From positions 30,972,214 through 31,036,213 of the forward strand of contig CM049320.1 of NCBI GenBank assembly GCA_026874595.1: DNA of 64,000 nt, written 5' to 3'. The position numbers and the translations under genes are program-made. Positions 48,617-60,444 of the stretch are shown here, piece after piece. Position 1 is the first letter of the stretch. Every line of letters begins with the position of its first letter. This stretch comes from Sipunculus nudus (taxonomy: Eukaryota; Annelida; Sipuncula; Golfingiida; Sipunculidae). The notes beneath the pieces were generated by a model. That model made no database searches, was not told the DNA's origin, and saw only the letters and a list, made by a program, of their open reading frames with translations.

Positions 48617-49627
48617 GTCACATTCATGTCGCTCATCCTTGAGTTGTGTGGACGTCTTGTCTACGGTTCCACGCTACACAGAATCGGACTCACAAGATTT
48701 CGACTGTGCTGGTTAGGGTTTATGGGCTTTCTAACCTACGGCCCACAATGCACCGGGGCTTAACCAGCGGTGTAGTTAAGAGTAGTGAAGAGGATAACGT
48801 AATTAGTTCAAGTACGTTGGATAAGAATTTTTTAAGGCAAATTACATAGACATTGTCAAAGAAAAGAACCGTCAAAGTTATATCAATATTTGCAATAATA
48901 TGTGTATGAACTAATAGTTCATTTTTGGCTGTATACAAAAAATCCCTCCAAAAACTATCTCGGCAAACGATTCAATCTCTCCAAATTGCCTATTTTATAA
49001 TTTGTAATGGTTCTCTATGTAGATAGTCCAAGTGCCTGTTTCCCACAGCAAGATGATTTGACCAGAGTTTGGATCTAGCGCATGCGCTACAACTCCTATA
49101 TTTGAAAGAAACATAAATATGTTAAGCAGAAGAAACACAGGTTTGAATCTTGAAACAATTCGATATGTGATTTTGTGCTGTTCGGCTAGCGTGCGCAAAT
49201 TTAATTTTCATTTTACACATGTGTAAGCAGGCGCTTTTACAACAATAACATTTTAAGAAGAAACTCCTTTAATTCATGTATATTTTATATGGTGTATGCA
49301 AAGGTCGTAATTATACTGACATATAAACACCTTTAAAGAAATTAAGTATAATTGTCATATGTGAGTGTAAGGGCCTATATTGAACGTAGAAACCGGGCAA
49401 TAGGTAAAGTAATCGTGTTTCTAATCCCATTAAATAACCACGTAACACATGTATGTTTAGTCATCTAAATTCTTGTAGAAGTTTGCCTACATATTAAATA
49501 TGATTATATTCATATCTAAATTCGAGCGATGACGTCACAGGTGTTGTGGTTATTCATGTATTTTAGGCATGTATTTTATATGTCATTCGTTGAAAAATCT
49601 CGTGGTTACGGTAACAGTGGTGATGGC
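48617..49627. repeat. Downstream flank of the intact CRT-like gene, duplicated in units 1 and 3
   Basis: Blocks such as TCGGACTCACAAGA, ACCTACGGCCCACAATGCAC, CTCTCCAAATT and GGATCTAGCGCATGCGCTAC recur at 55,930-56,400. AATTCATGTATATTT and GAACGTAGAAACCG recur at 43.6-43.8 kb. No separate gene is seen. Confidence 0.7.
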
Positions 49628-50072
49628 TTAATTTAGTACGTGTGCTGGATCAGATATTGTAGCGTTTTTCTCAGAATTGTTCTTTTTGTATTCCTCGGTG
49701 GCTTCCTGCTGGCTGAAATACCCATAGGCCACCACGGCAGGCATCATAAGAGCAAGTCCCGCCAAAGTAAACGCGGTCGTCTGCGTGAAAGATGGCTGCC
49801 AGTGGAAGTACGGCTCTGCTTTGAACAACGACCAGAAGAGGGCGCCAATGGGCGTGACCAAGGCGTTCACCACTACAACGTAGATAACGCCATCGCTGTA
49901 TTTGAGCAGTAGTATACCCGGGAAGCTTGAGAGAGTGAATATGATGTTAAATAGCCAGGATGACCATATGACGTCAGTGCAGCTGGATATTGTGCCAAAA
50001 TGGCAGCCAAGTCCTGTGGTAAAGCGATTCCAGAAGTCCGCAGGAGACGTCGCCTGACAAGTACAGTGAAAA
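49628..50072 (-). CDS. CRT-like transporter, last exon
   Basis: Acceptor TTTACTGCAG at 50,073. A luminal-type loop with four Cys (HCTCQ, GLGCHFG, SSCTD) is followed by three hydrophobic segments and a 30-residue polar tail ending at TAA. The homologous exon in unit 3 (61,445-63,690) is interrupted; this one is open throughout. Confidence 0.8.
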
Positions 50073-52849
50073 CTGCAGTAAACGACCACCCGTGTGGCTG
50101 GCCAAAAGTGGTCTTAATTAGCAATATGACTTATTAGACAGGTCCGTTATAACCATTATGAATGCTTTTGGTATCATCAAGGCCGATTTCAATAGACAAA
50201 TAGTCTTATAAGACAAGTGGTCCTACATACAAAATAATGTATACTTGTTCATACACACCTGAGGTGGGCCTTTTAATCAATATGTTGTACAATGTATTTA
50301 TTACAAAATAACTGTTTGTGAAGGTCATTTGATGGATTACAATAAGAAGAATATTAACCATATAATAAATATAAAACGATAATATTCATATAATAAAAAT
50401 AGTATTGATACAATAATTAATCATTAATATATAAAATAAATATAATTATAATATAATTTTCACAATATTAAGCTTACCATTCCAAACCCTGGAATGAGGT
50501 CACTCCAGAAGAAGACTATAGTCAAAAAAACTGAGCTATTCCCGTCCACATGATGAAATTCATTACGTTTATCTACAATTAATCATCACAAAAACGTGTA
50601 TTTCGATTAGTTATTCGTTTGTTTGTCGCTATTTGCCAGCGCGAGGACTTTTTTATGATAAAAGTTATTGGCATTCATATCCTTTTGCGAACATTTTTAT
50701 CTTATTTTAACTTAGATCGGTATGAATGGATTGGTGAACCTTTGACTGAATAAATGTGCATCAAGTTTATGGTGTATCTGTGTTTTCCATTTATCGCTTG
50801 GCAATTGCAATCCTATTTTCTTATTTGCTTTACCGACTGGGCCAGTCTTTGTTAAAAACCATGATAATACCTGATCAGATTTGATCTCTCTTTCTTGGAT
50901 TACTGCAAACACAACTCCTGGGATAATGCCAGCCATGAAACACAAAGGCCACAAAATGCGCTCTGCTGCAGACGTCCCCTGGCCGCCGCTCCCGGAACTA
51001 CCACCAAGGTTCCAGATCTGCGGTTCCAGAGTGATGAATAAACCGACGAGAACAACTCCGGCACACACCAGACGCTGCTTGCTGACACCTGGCGGATGAA
51101 ATCTAAACTAAACATCTAAGCAAGTTGATTGCATTTTTTCTTTCATTCAATTTTTGAAACCCCATTTAATTCAATTTCTTAGAGCCCTGCATGTTTTATA
51201 TTATTTTGTAATAAGAAATGTTCATTCAACAGAACACCGGCGTTATTAGATATATAACAAAAATCATGTCATGTGATCATTGCATTATTTATTTCATTCA
51301 ATTTTCGAAACACCATTTGATTCAATTTCTTAGAGACCTTCATGTTTAATATCATTTTGTAATATGAAATGTTCATTCAACAGAATACAGCCGTTATTAT
51401 ATAAAAAATGATGCCTTTTTATCTATACCTAACTAGAAATAAGAATACAGGCTTCCGCCATGTGGTTTAATTCACTTTTTGGCTCATATTCTCCAGTTCA
51501 TTTGTGCATATGTTCACCAATAAGTGGTTGCATTTACTTATTCGGCCCATATTCCCATGTGTAATCGGGAATAAGTGACTGCACATTTGTCAATATGCAG
51601 GGGCGGGGTGGGGTGACAATCAGGCACTAAGAATTCGAATGGAAGTGGCACATGACAGTGACTTATATTTTATTATACAACATAACATTTTGTCTTTATT
51701 CATCATTATAGTAAAGAGCAATCCGAAGTAAGGACGTTTAAAACAATTCGTGATCACACATAAACGCGGCGCAGCAACTTGTTCGCACTGCCGTCCACAC
51801 GTCCTATGAAACTTAGGGTTTCTGTATTAAAAAGCCAGCATGTAAAAGAAGTCCAGATGGGTATATTTTTATATCTACAAACTTCAAGGAGACTTCCAAG
51901 CCACCGAATTCCCTGTCCACCCATGATTGCTTCCACTAGCAGCAGGTATGCGCTCCTCTCCTTTCAGGTGTGCGTGTGTGTGTGCTTTTGTTTGTGTGTC
52001 AGTTTGTGTGAATGTTTCTGGACATTTTTAGAATGGGCCAGTGAAAAAAAAGATTATGTTTTGATGTTGATCCGGCACATGATCCGGATTCAAGGTCGTC
52101 ATCAAGGGATATTAAAAGAAATGTCAGTCACTTATACACGAATGAACCTGGGAATATGCCAATCTGCAAACAAGGTTTTAGGGGCTTCACCCAAAAGGTG
52201 CCCCCCACATACCGCAGGCTTCCATTCCATAGAATGTCTATTTCACTGTAATTTCATCGGTGCATCAATCTTGATGACGTAAAGGCAAACAAACGGACAT
52301 TTCAAATTTTTTAATTTATTTTCGTAACAAATGTACAGCCTTACCTTTCCGAAGAATAACATATCGGAGAACAACGGTGATAGGAATGGCTGATGTGACA
52401 AGAATCGCCTGTAGGTAGGAAGGTGTCCGCAAGGGGTCGCTAGAGAACACTGACAAGTCACTTCCGAGTGTCGCCAAGAAACTTAATAACAACAGCAAAC
52501 GGAAACTCAGGTCGGGACGCAAGTTCATAGACCGGTTAAAAATAAACTTATATCCAAAGAAGAAAGGTATATACAGTATTGTCGTCCAGAAGTTTGACAT
52601 CAACAATAGGTTAAAAGGGTCTGAGCCCGCGCTGACCACTGTTTGTACGTAAATAGGCAACGTCACTATAGTCCCTGCTGACGTAACTATTGTAAAAACC
52701 GCTAGACATGCGCAAACGATACCTAGTCGTATTGGTATCCCGCAGCAAATGATATAATTATCTTTCCTAGAAATCCTCCTTCTAAATTCTGTTGTTGACG
52801 CTTCCATTGTTCCCCTTAGTAAAGGCTCTCTGTCATTCGATGACGTCAT
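49628..52849 (-). CDS. CRT-like transporter gene (exons recognised, one junction unresolved)
   Basis: Predicted exons on the minus strand are 52,849-52,345, 51,088-50,871, a short one ending at 50,478 (start 50,515 or slightly higher) and 50,072-49,628. Exon 1 encodes a cytosolic N-terminus and four membrane segments, ending with donor AAAG|GTAAGG. Exon 2 holds two more (GVVLVGLFITLEPQIW; MAGIIPGVVFAVIQERE). The short exon reads FFWSDLIPGFG. The last has a Cys-rich loop, then SSFPGILLLKYSDGVIYVVVVNA and two further helices, ending in a soluble tail. The layout and the ALFWSLF segment fit the CRT-like family of the drug/metabolite transporter superfamily. Those proteins move small solutes (amino acids, peptides, glutathione-like molecules) across digestive-vacuole, lysosome-like or plastid membranes. 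About 20 residues seem missing between exon 2 (phase 0) and the short exon (phase 1), so another exon is unseen or lost. Confidence 0.72.
50478..50515 (-). CDS. CRT-like transporter, short third exon (5' edge uncertain)
   Basis: The reading FFWSDLIPGFGM ends at the donor ATG|GTAAGC. A T-rich tract with TATAG precedes it. A frame stays open further up to about 50,595, with alternative AG sites that all give phase 1, which does not match exon 2's phase 0. The homologous short exon is visible in the decayed copy at 44,420-44,446. Confidence 0.5.
50871..51088 (-). CDS. CRT-like transporter, exon 2
   Basis: The acceptor is CCGCCAG|GTGTCAGC and the donor GATCAG|GTATTA; 218 bp. The phase 1 join gives RKG-VSKQRLVCAGVVLVG, continuing the family pattern of a helix after a short basic loop. 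A Gly/Ser-rich loop (GGSSGSGGQG) separates the two helices. Confidence 0.8.
51116..52344. other. Large intron of the CRT-like gene
   Basis: It contains two diverged tandem copies of about 180 bp (near 51,140-51,275 and 51,290-51,415, sharing CATTYAATTT, CTTAGAG and GTTCATTCAACAGAA). It also has a (GT)n-rich stretch near 51,967-52,015. The ORFs inside have no features. The 51,640-51,900 part is collinear with 44,490-44,900 in the decayed copy. Confidence 0.6.
52345..52849 (-). CDS. CRT-like transporter, exon 1
   Basis: 168 codons plus one base. Start ATG lies at 52,849-52,847 within a palindromic ATGACGTCAT. Hydrophobic segments fall at about residues 43-65, 85-106, 118-138 and 145-165. The N-terminal KDNYIICCGIP motif is retained in the decayed unit 1 copy. 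The donor is AAAG|GTAAGG (phase 1), which joins cleanly to exon 2. Confidence 0.8.
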
Positions 52850-53407
52850 GATAACAGATCAGTTCTGAAATACGAAAATAAAATATACATTTTCATTCAT
52901 CAGAGAAGCCCAATAAAAATATAAAATAGTCTTTTAAACCAAAAAAGGAATAAACGACAAATATTATATTGTATAATTCATAGTCATGGGCGTGGCCACC
53001 GAAAAGTGTTATTCCGGGTTCTTCTCAGCACCTGCGGGTCCGGTCATGCAGACTGTCATACGGGTACCCTAACGTCGTATTTCTACTGCTTTATCAAACA
53101 CTGACTGATTAATTATTCGTATGCATTATGATTACAGATCAGTTCTGAAATACGAAAATAAAATATACATTTTCTTTTATTAGAGAAGCCCAATAAAAAT
53201 ATAAAATAGTCTCTTAAACCAAAAAAGAAATAAACGACAAATATTATATTATATAATTCATAGTCATGGGCGTGGCCACCAAAGAGTATTATTCCGGGTT
53301 CTTCTCTGCTCCTGCGTGTCCGGTCATGCAGACTGTCATACGGGTACCCTAACGTCGTATTTCTATTGCTTTATCAAACACTGACTGATTAATAATTCGT
53401 ATGCGTT
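52850..53407. repeat. 280-bp tandem duplication just upstream of the CRT-like start codon
   Basis: Two near-identical 280-bp copies, 52,850-53,129 and 53,130-53,407, begin GATWACAGATCAGTTCTGAA and include TCATGGGCGTGGCCACC and GTCATGCAGACTGTC. The breakpoint falls at the ATG, so the putative promoter/5' UTR is duplicated. In unit 1 (45,050-45,330) it is single-copy. Confidence 0.85.
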
Positions 53408-53960
53408 TTAAAGACGTTAATATGCAGCAATCATTCGTGTAGCAAAACCTGGATATTCCAAGACAAATGTCCGAGTTAAGGGTTTATAGCCTAAAAGCGT
53501 AACGCTACACTGTTGAATTAATTGTCACGAAATTGACAGGAAAAACGACAGGGCTTTTACAAGTGTGACAGCACATTTTGTTTTTAAATTTTAGCTTACT
53601 GGCTACCAATATATAACCTGTAGCAAATATGTATTTACATATAAATATGACTTTGACAAAAAGAAGGCTGACTTTAGTAGTAAGCCGAGTTTCATGGCTC
53701 GACTCGGCTTGCAAAATGTCGGCTGGCTTAAACTGACCGGAAAGCCTATTCATTTGACGATGTTACAAAGACCCATTTTATTTACACAAGTTGTCTATAT
53801 TACATGTTATCAATATTACGCAAAAAATGTTGCAAATCAGGTCAGCTTTCAGTTGAATCGCCGATTATATTTGTAAGGGAAGCAGGGTTGACCATGTATT
53901 ACAATGCGGGGAACTTCGACTTTGTCAGTCAGCATCAAATTCAATAAAAGTAAATTTGTA
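53408..53960. other. No gene seen
   Basis: GATATTCCAAGACAAATG near 53,452 matches GATATTCCACGTCGCATG near 45,373, so this is still part of the segmental duplication. Nothing else is recognised. Confidence 0.5.
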
Positions 53961-54255
53961 TTAGGCCAATAAAAATAAAAGGTATGGTTCTCAGGCACCG
54001 CCCGCGTCAATTTTTACCCCCCGCATCAACAATTTTTATTTTGATTTTTATCTTTCAAGAAGATGAATATTACAAATTATGTAGTGCTTTTCCCTGTTTT
54101 GCAAAAAAAAAAATTGTTATTTTCATACTTTTCCCTGATCATATGATATTTTTATGGAGACACTCAAAAAAAGGTCAAAAATAAAATACCGCCCGCCCGC
54201 ACTGATTTCTGAAAAAAAGTGCCTGAGAACCATACCTTATTTTTTTTTGGCCTTA
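53961..54255. mobile_element. MITE with AAGGTATGGTTCTCAGGCAC ends, copy 2
   Basis: It has the same termini and interior as copy 1 at 32,734-33,022, with outer ends TTAGGCC and GGCCTTA. It is inserted in the segmental duplication between units 2 and 3. Confidence 0.85.
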
Positions 54256-55084
54256 GTATCAATATGTTTCGGGCATTTTTAATTGTATACTATTCATATT
54301 TTTTCTTTAGCTTGTTTTTTAAGCCAAACTTAGCTGCACAAAATCGGTTCACTTCAACTTAATAAAATATCGGCGGCGCCTCCAGATAAGTTCGGCTCGG
54401 CTCGGCTCGGCTTGATCTTGACTCGGCTGGCGGCGGCGCAAAATGACGGCGGCCCCGGGCTCTTCTTGACCTTAACCAAAGAACGACTAAGTTCATATTA
54501 CAAAAGGAGCAAGATACACCCACTACAGAAAACGAAATTTGGTGATGGAATGGATTTCTGGAAATATATAATAGAATATCTCTGCATTGGCTTACCTTTC
54601 GCGAATCCCAGTATCCTAATATCATACGACCTGATGTTATTATCAATAACCGGGCTCACGCGCTTTATTTATGTGCAGTCAATGTGACGGATGTTATCAT
54701 GTGCCCACTCATTTATTATCGTGACCACTCAGTATAATGTATATAATTACCGTACTTCAGTTTTCTTTATGCTGTCTATTTAAGCAGAGATAAAGTGCAT
54801 CGCGTTTGCAACGCCAAATGTACTTTATTACAAGGATGATTATCAACTTGTTATATTGTGTTTTAGTAAGGGAGTTGTTGTTGTAATGATTATAAGATTA
54901 ACAAACAGAGATTTTTCTATACGGTTCACTCAGCCACTTTCTTGACTTCCTGACCCTTGGCTTTTACCCTTGGCAGTAGTTAAACGTGTCATGTATTTAC
55001 ACCATGGAACGGAGCGAGAAGAATGTACTAGGTTTCACTCTATAAATGCTTAATTAAGCTGCATTTTATAATTTGTGGACGTGT
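54256..55084. repeat. Segmental duplication block, copy B (matches 47,463-48,200)
   Basis: See the block list for copy A. A short CGGCTCGGCTCGG repeat at about 54,390-54,413 is specific to this copy. Confidence 0.75.
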
Positions 55085-55303
55085 GTCCTCAGGGGAGGAT
55101 CCAGGATTTAGGAAAAGGGGGAGGGGTCGAACCTAAGAGGACTAATGCAAACCCTAAAAAAAGGTCCCCGGGCCAGGAAAAAGGGGGGGGGGGTTCCCGG
55201 CCGCAAAGTTTTGTTTGGAACTCCTTACAAAAGGTTGCGGTGAATGAAAAAGGAGGGTCCGGACCCCCTGGACCCTCCCCCTGGATCCGCTACTGGTCCT
55301 CAG
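55085..55303. mobile_element. hAT-like MITE with GGATCCAGG ends and 8-bp target duplication
   Basis: GTCCTCAG flanks both sides (55,085-55,092 and 55,296-55,303). The ends are GGGAGGATCCAGGATTTAGG on the left and CTGGATCCGCTACTG on the right, an inverted match. The interior is G-rich left and C-rich right (GGGTCCGGACCCCCTGGACC). An 8-bp duplication and CAG/CTG-type tips are typical of hAT elements. There is no transposase. Confidence 0.75.
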
Positions 55304-55429
55304 TCAAGGTTCCCCTGCGTCCACCTACAATTACACTGCGTGAGTGCGTGCATGCATGTGTACATGCTTTAGGGCGTGTAAGTGTTAGCGCGTACGTGAA
55401 TGTATGATGGAGTAATGAGTGTGCGAGTT
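55304..55429. other. Short spacer before the minisatellite
   Basis: GTGCGTGCATGCATGTGT-like low-complexity sequence; nothing coding. Confidence 0.4.
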
Positions 55430-55880
55430 ACTGACTGACTGATTGGGTCAGTGAGAGAGTAAGTCAATGAGTCAATCTGTGAGTGAGTGAGTGCATCAGT
55501 CAGTCAGTCAGTCAGTAAGTCAGTCGGTCAGTCAGTGATTCAGTGAGGGAGTGAGTCAGTCAGTCAGTCAGTCAGGGAGTCAGTCAGTGAGTCAATGAGT
55601 GAGTGAGTCAGTCAGTCAGTGAGGAGTGAGTGAGTGAGTTAGTGAGTGAGTCAGTGAATGAGTGAGTAATTCAGTAAGTGAGTCAATAAGTGAGTCAATG
55701 AGTGAGTCAGTGGCTGAGTGAGTGAGTCAGTGAGTGAGTGAGTGAGTCAGTCATTCAGTCAGTCGGTCAGTCAGTGAGTCAGTCAATCAGTCAGTGAGTC
55801 ATTCAGTAAATCAATGAGTGAGACAGTGAGTGAATCAGTCAGTCAGTCAGTCGTACAGTCATCAAGTCAGTCAGAAAGTT
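55430..55880. repeat. GTCA/GAGT minisatellite, copy B (expanded)
   Basis: About 450 bp of AGTC/AGTG/AATG tetranucleotide words. It lies at the position paralogous to the about 170-bp array at 48,447-48,616. Confidence 0.9.
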
Positions 55881-56475
55881 ATTAACAGGTCACTTTCATA
55901 CTCAGTCTTGAGTTGTGTGGACGTCGTGTGCAGAATCGGACTCACAAGACAGTGACTCTGCTGGTTAGGGTTTGTAGGCTTTCAAACCTACGGCTCAGAA
56001 TGCACTAGGGCTACTTAATACACCAGCGGTGTAGGTAAGAGTAGTGAAGAGGATAATGTAATCAGTTCATGTAAATTTGATAAGAACTTTTTCAAGGCAA
56101 ACTACATAAACATTGGTGTTGTTTGTTTTGCATATAACCCTTAAATGAACATAAATGTTTGCAATAATATGTGTATTATGTCACGCTATTAGTTCATTTA
56201 AAATTATATAGTATACAAAAAAAATTGCCAGCAAAAACTTTTTCGGCAAATGGAAACAATTTCTCCAAATTACCTATTTCATAAGTTTTCATGCTATATG
56301 TCCAAGTAAACACAGTGCGCGTGCTTGGTTTCCGTAGCAAGCTGATTTGACCAGAGATTGGATCTAGCGCATGCGCTACAACTCCTATATTTGAAAGGAA
56401 ACATAACTTTCTAACAGGTGGCGTGCGCTAAGTTTGTATTGTGCCAATGATCTCGCCCGCTGCAGGTTTTATTTT
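55881..56475. repeat. Segmental duplication block matching 48,617-49,200
   Basis: GAGTTGTGTGGACGTC, CCTACGGCTCAGAATGCACT and GGATCTAGCGCATGCGCTAC occur in the same order as in the unit 2 flank. The block is cut by insertion of the 337-bp-unit element at 56,476. It resumes after 59,724 (AAGCAGACGCTTTTCGAACA, matching AAGCAGGCGCTTTTACAACA at 49,228). Confidence 0.75.
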
Positions 56476-59400
56476 TAGCTCAGCTGACTGTAAGTCATCT
56501 GAGCTATAGCGATCACTCTTTGTCCGTCGTCCGTCTGTCTGTCCGTCTCTCCGTCTGTCTGTCCGTTAACCAGGCACAAATCGTAACCACTGGACCTAGA
56601 ATCTTGTAACTTGAGATTCTGAGAGATCCATAAAAAATCTCCTTGGAAACCAGAAATTAGGTCTCTGTTACCCATATTCTTCGAGCTATGGGGCCCCAAA
56701 GTACCCCCCAGAATAGTAAAAAAATTCATACAAAAACTTCAATATCTCATTAACTACATCCCTGATGGTCATGAATTTTGAAACACATATTGATCATGAG
56801 ATGTTCCATCATTTCCTGAAGAATGGTGGCGCCACCTGTATTTTTCGATTTTTTTATGAATAGTTTTCTCTATTTTTGAGACCTTTAAAAATGTGAACAT
56901 CTGTTAACAGGGCACAAATCGTATAGACTGGACCTAGAATCTTCATTCTTGGCACAGTGAGAACCTATGAAAAGTCTCCACGGAAAACTGAAATTAGGTC
57001 TCTGTTACCCATATCTTTTGAGCTATGGGGCCCCAAAATACCCCCGAAAATAGACAAAAATGTCATACAAAACTTCAATATCTCATTAACTACATCACTG
57101 ATGGTCATGATTTTTGGCATACATATTGATCATGGAGTGTTTCATCAGTTTCTGTAAACTGGTGGCGCCACCTGTATTTTTCAATTCTTTACGAATTGTT
57201 TTCTCTATTTTTGAGACCTTTAAAAATGTGAACATCTGTTAACAGGGCACAAAGCGTAAAGACTGGACCTTGAATCTTCATTCTTGACACAGTGAGAGAC
57301 CTATGAAATGTCTCCAGGGAAACCTGAAATTAGGTCTCTGTTACCCATATCCTTCGAGCTGTGGGGCTCCCAATTACCCCCAGAATAATGAAAAATTTGA
57401 TAAAAACAAACTGTAACATCTCAATAACTACAACTATGATGGTCTTGATTTGCGGCATACATATTGATCATGAGATGTTCCATCAGTTCCTGCAGACTGG
57501 TGGCGCCACCTGTATTTTTCGATTTTTTTACGAATATTTTTTTCTAATTTTGAGACCTTTATAAATGTGAACATCTGTTAACAGGGCACAAATCGTATGG
57601 ACTGGACCTAGAATCTTCATTCTCGACACAGTGAGAGACCTATGAATAGTCTTCATGGGAACCATAAATTAGGTCTCTGTTACCCATATCCTTCGAGCTA
57701 TGGGGCCCCAAAGTACCCCCCAGAATAGTAAAAAAATTCATACAAAAACTTCAATATCTCATTAATTACATCATTGATGGTCATGATTTTTGGCATACAT
57801 ATTGATCATGAGATGTTTCATCAGTTTCTGCAGACTGGTGGCGCCACCTGTATTTTTCAACTCTTTACGAATTGTTTTCTCTGTTTTTGAGGTCTTTAAA
57901 AATGTGAACATCTGTTAACAGGGCACAAATCGTTAAGACTGGACCTAGAATCTTCATTCTTGACACATTGAGAGACCTATGATAAGTCTCCATGGAAACC
58001 TGAAATAAGGTCTCTGTTTCATATATCTTTTGAGCTGTGGGGCTCCCAATAGGCCCCCCCCCCTCCCCCAGAATAATGAAAAATTTCATAAAAACAAACT
58101 GCAACATCTCAATAACTACAACACTGATGGTCATGATTTTCGGCGTACATATTGATCAAGAGGTGATTCATTAGTTTCTGCAGACTGGTGACGCCATGTG
58201 TATTTTTCGTTCACTTACAAATAGTTTTCTCTATTTTTGAGACCTTTAAAAATGTGAACATCTGTTAACAGGGCACAAATCGTAAAGACTGGACCTAGAA
58301 TCTTCATTCTTGACACAGTGAGAGACCTATGAAAAGTCTCCTTAGAAACCTGAAATTAGGTCTCTGTTACCCATATCCTTTGAGCTATGGCACTCCAAAG
58401 TACAGCTCAGAATAATGGAAAATTTGAAACAAAACTGAAGTATCTGAACAACTAATGCAGAGATCACCATAATTTTTTGCATGGATATTGATCATGGAGT
58501 GTTTCATCAGTTTCTGCAGACTGGTGGCACCACCTGTATTTGTTCAGCTTTTTTTACGATTTTTTTCTCTATTTCTGAGTCCCTTAAAGATATGAACATC
58601 TGTTAACAGGGCCCAAATCATAACAACTTGACCTTGAATCTTCATTCTTGACACACAAGGAGACCCATGAAAAGCCTCCATGGAAACCTGAAATTAGGTC
58701 TCTGTTACCCATATCCTTTAAGCTGTATGGCTCCAAAAAAAACCCCATAAGAATGAAAAATTTGATACAAAAACTGCAGTATCTCAATAACTACAACACT
58801 GATGGTCATAATTTTTGGCATGCATATTGATCATGAGGTGTTCCATCAGTTTCTGCAGACTGGGTATGCCACCTCTTTTTTTTTATTTTTTTACGAATTT
58901 GTTTCTCTATTTTTGAGACCTTTAAAGAATAGGTTATCTTGTCAACAGGGTACAAATCGTAACAACTGGACCTAGACTCTTCATTCTTGTCATGCAAGGA
59001 GGCCCATGAAAAGTGTCTGTGGAAACCTGAAATTAGGTCTCTGTTTTCCATATCCTTCAAGCTATAGGACTCCGAAGTATCCCTCAGAATAATGGACAAT
59101 TTGATACAAAAGCTGAAGTATCTAAAAAACTAATGCAGAGATCACCATGATTCTTTGCATGGATATTGATTATGGAGTGTTTCATCAGTTTCTGGAGACT
59201 GGTGGTGCCACCTATATTTTATTCAATTTTTCGATTTTTTCCTCTACTTTTGAGACCTTTAAGGATGCTGCCATCTGTTAACGTTGCACAAATTGTAACA
59301 ACTGGACCTAAAAATCTTCATTCTTGTCATGCAAGGGGGCCCATGAAAGTGTCTGTACAAACCTGAAATTAGGTCTCTGTTACCCGTATCCTTTAAACTA

Positions 59401-59724
59401 TAGGATTCCGAAGTATCCCTCAGAATAATGGAAAATTTGATACAAAAGTATCTGAACAACTAATGCAGAGATCACCATGATTCTTTGCATGCATATTGAC
59501 CATTAAGTCTTTTTATTTCTGCAGACTGGTGGAGCCACCTGTATTTTTTACGTATTTTGTTCTCTATTTTTGAGATATATACATACAGACACAATCTTGG
59601 CCTGTTGGTTAATCTGTTTGATGCTTCAGTTGAATGGGTATATACTACCATTCAGATGATTCAAATTTCCTTTTTCGAATCTCTTTCCATTCAGCTGAGC
59701 GTCATGACCCATGGGTCACTTGTT
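56476..59724 (-). mobile_element. Inverted copy of the 337-bp-unit element, about nine units, no nested insert
   Basis: It starts with the hairpin TAGCTCAGCTGACT...AGTCATCTGAGCTA (56,476-56,506) and a GTCCGTC run. It ends with CAGCTGAGCGTCATGACCC and ATGGGTCACTTGTT. The landmark GGTGGCGCCACCTGTATTTT recurs near 56,825, 57,161, 57,499 and 57,838, then in diverged form near 58,183, 58,525, 58,866, 59,203 and 59,537. Units near the CATGGG end are the most divergent. It splits sequence that is contiguous in unit 2, so it inserted after the segmental duplication. Confidence 0.8.
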
Positions 59725-60239
59725 TTTATTAATTTTAACACATATATGTAAGCAGACGCTTTTCGAACAATAATATTTTAACTGAATCAAAATATGAAAG
59801 CCCCTCTGACAGTAAGGCCAGTGATTTTCAACGATCGCGGACGGAATCGCGAAACGGATTTCCCAATCCTGAAAAAATATAAGTTTTGATGTATTTTTAG
59901 CCAAACATATCTTGGCAATTCGCTTGAAACATGTATGCAGTGATTAAATCGTCGATGCCGCTGACACCGGGAGGGGCTTACCCATGTACTCAAGATCCCA
60001 GCCCTGGGTAAATTTGTGTGTATACAGCGCGCGCGCAAGGAATGTTGGGAACTTGCCTGCTTGGCTAAAACTTTGCCATCCAGTAGAACGTAATATTCAT
60101 ATTAAAACAAGGATGATTTTTTCAAATGGTGCCGTATTTACCGCGTAAAATGTTCATGAGTCCAGTGAATGCGGCCGCTGTCAGCTGGCTTGCGCACTGA
60201 CATACACGGAGACTCGCACATGGCATTTCGATTACATGG
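59725..60239. other. No gene seen
   Basis: A CpG-containing stretch without coding signal. Confidence 0.45.
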
Positions 60240-60444
60240 CAGAAGCGGATCCAGGGGGGGGGGTCCAGGGGGTCCGGACCCCCCTTTTTCACCCGAAGCA
60301 ACCTTTTTTACGGGGTTTTAGACGTAATCTTACGGTCTGGACCCCCCCTTTTCTAGACCTGATGACCTTTTTTTTTAGGATTTTCATTGGTTTCCTGGGT
60401 TGGACCCCCCCCCCCCCTTTTCCTAAATCCTGGATCCGCCCCTG
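60240..60444. mobile_element. hAT-like MITE with GGATCC ends, second copy
   Basis: CAGAAGCGGATCCAGGGGGG on the left and CCTGGATCCGCCCCTG on the right are inverted. CATGGCA is repeated at both borders (60,235-60,241 and 60,445-60,451), overlapping the CA tip. It belongs to the same family as 55,093-55,295. Confidence 0.7.

Noticed and set aside
49640-49912. Plus-strand ORFs over the CRT-like last exons (also 61,418-61,612)
   Set aside because: Antisense of conserved transporter exons; no independent features.
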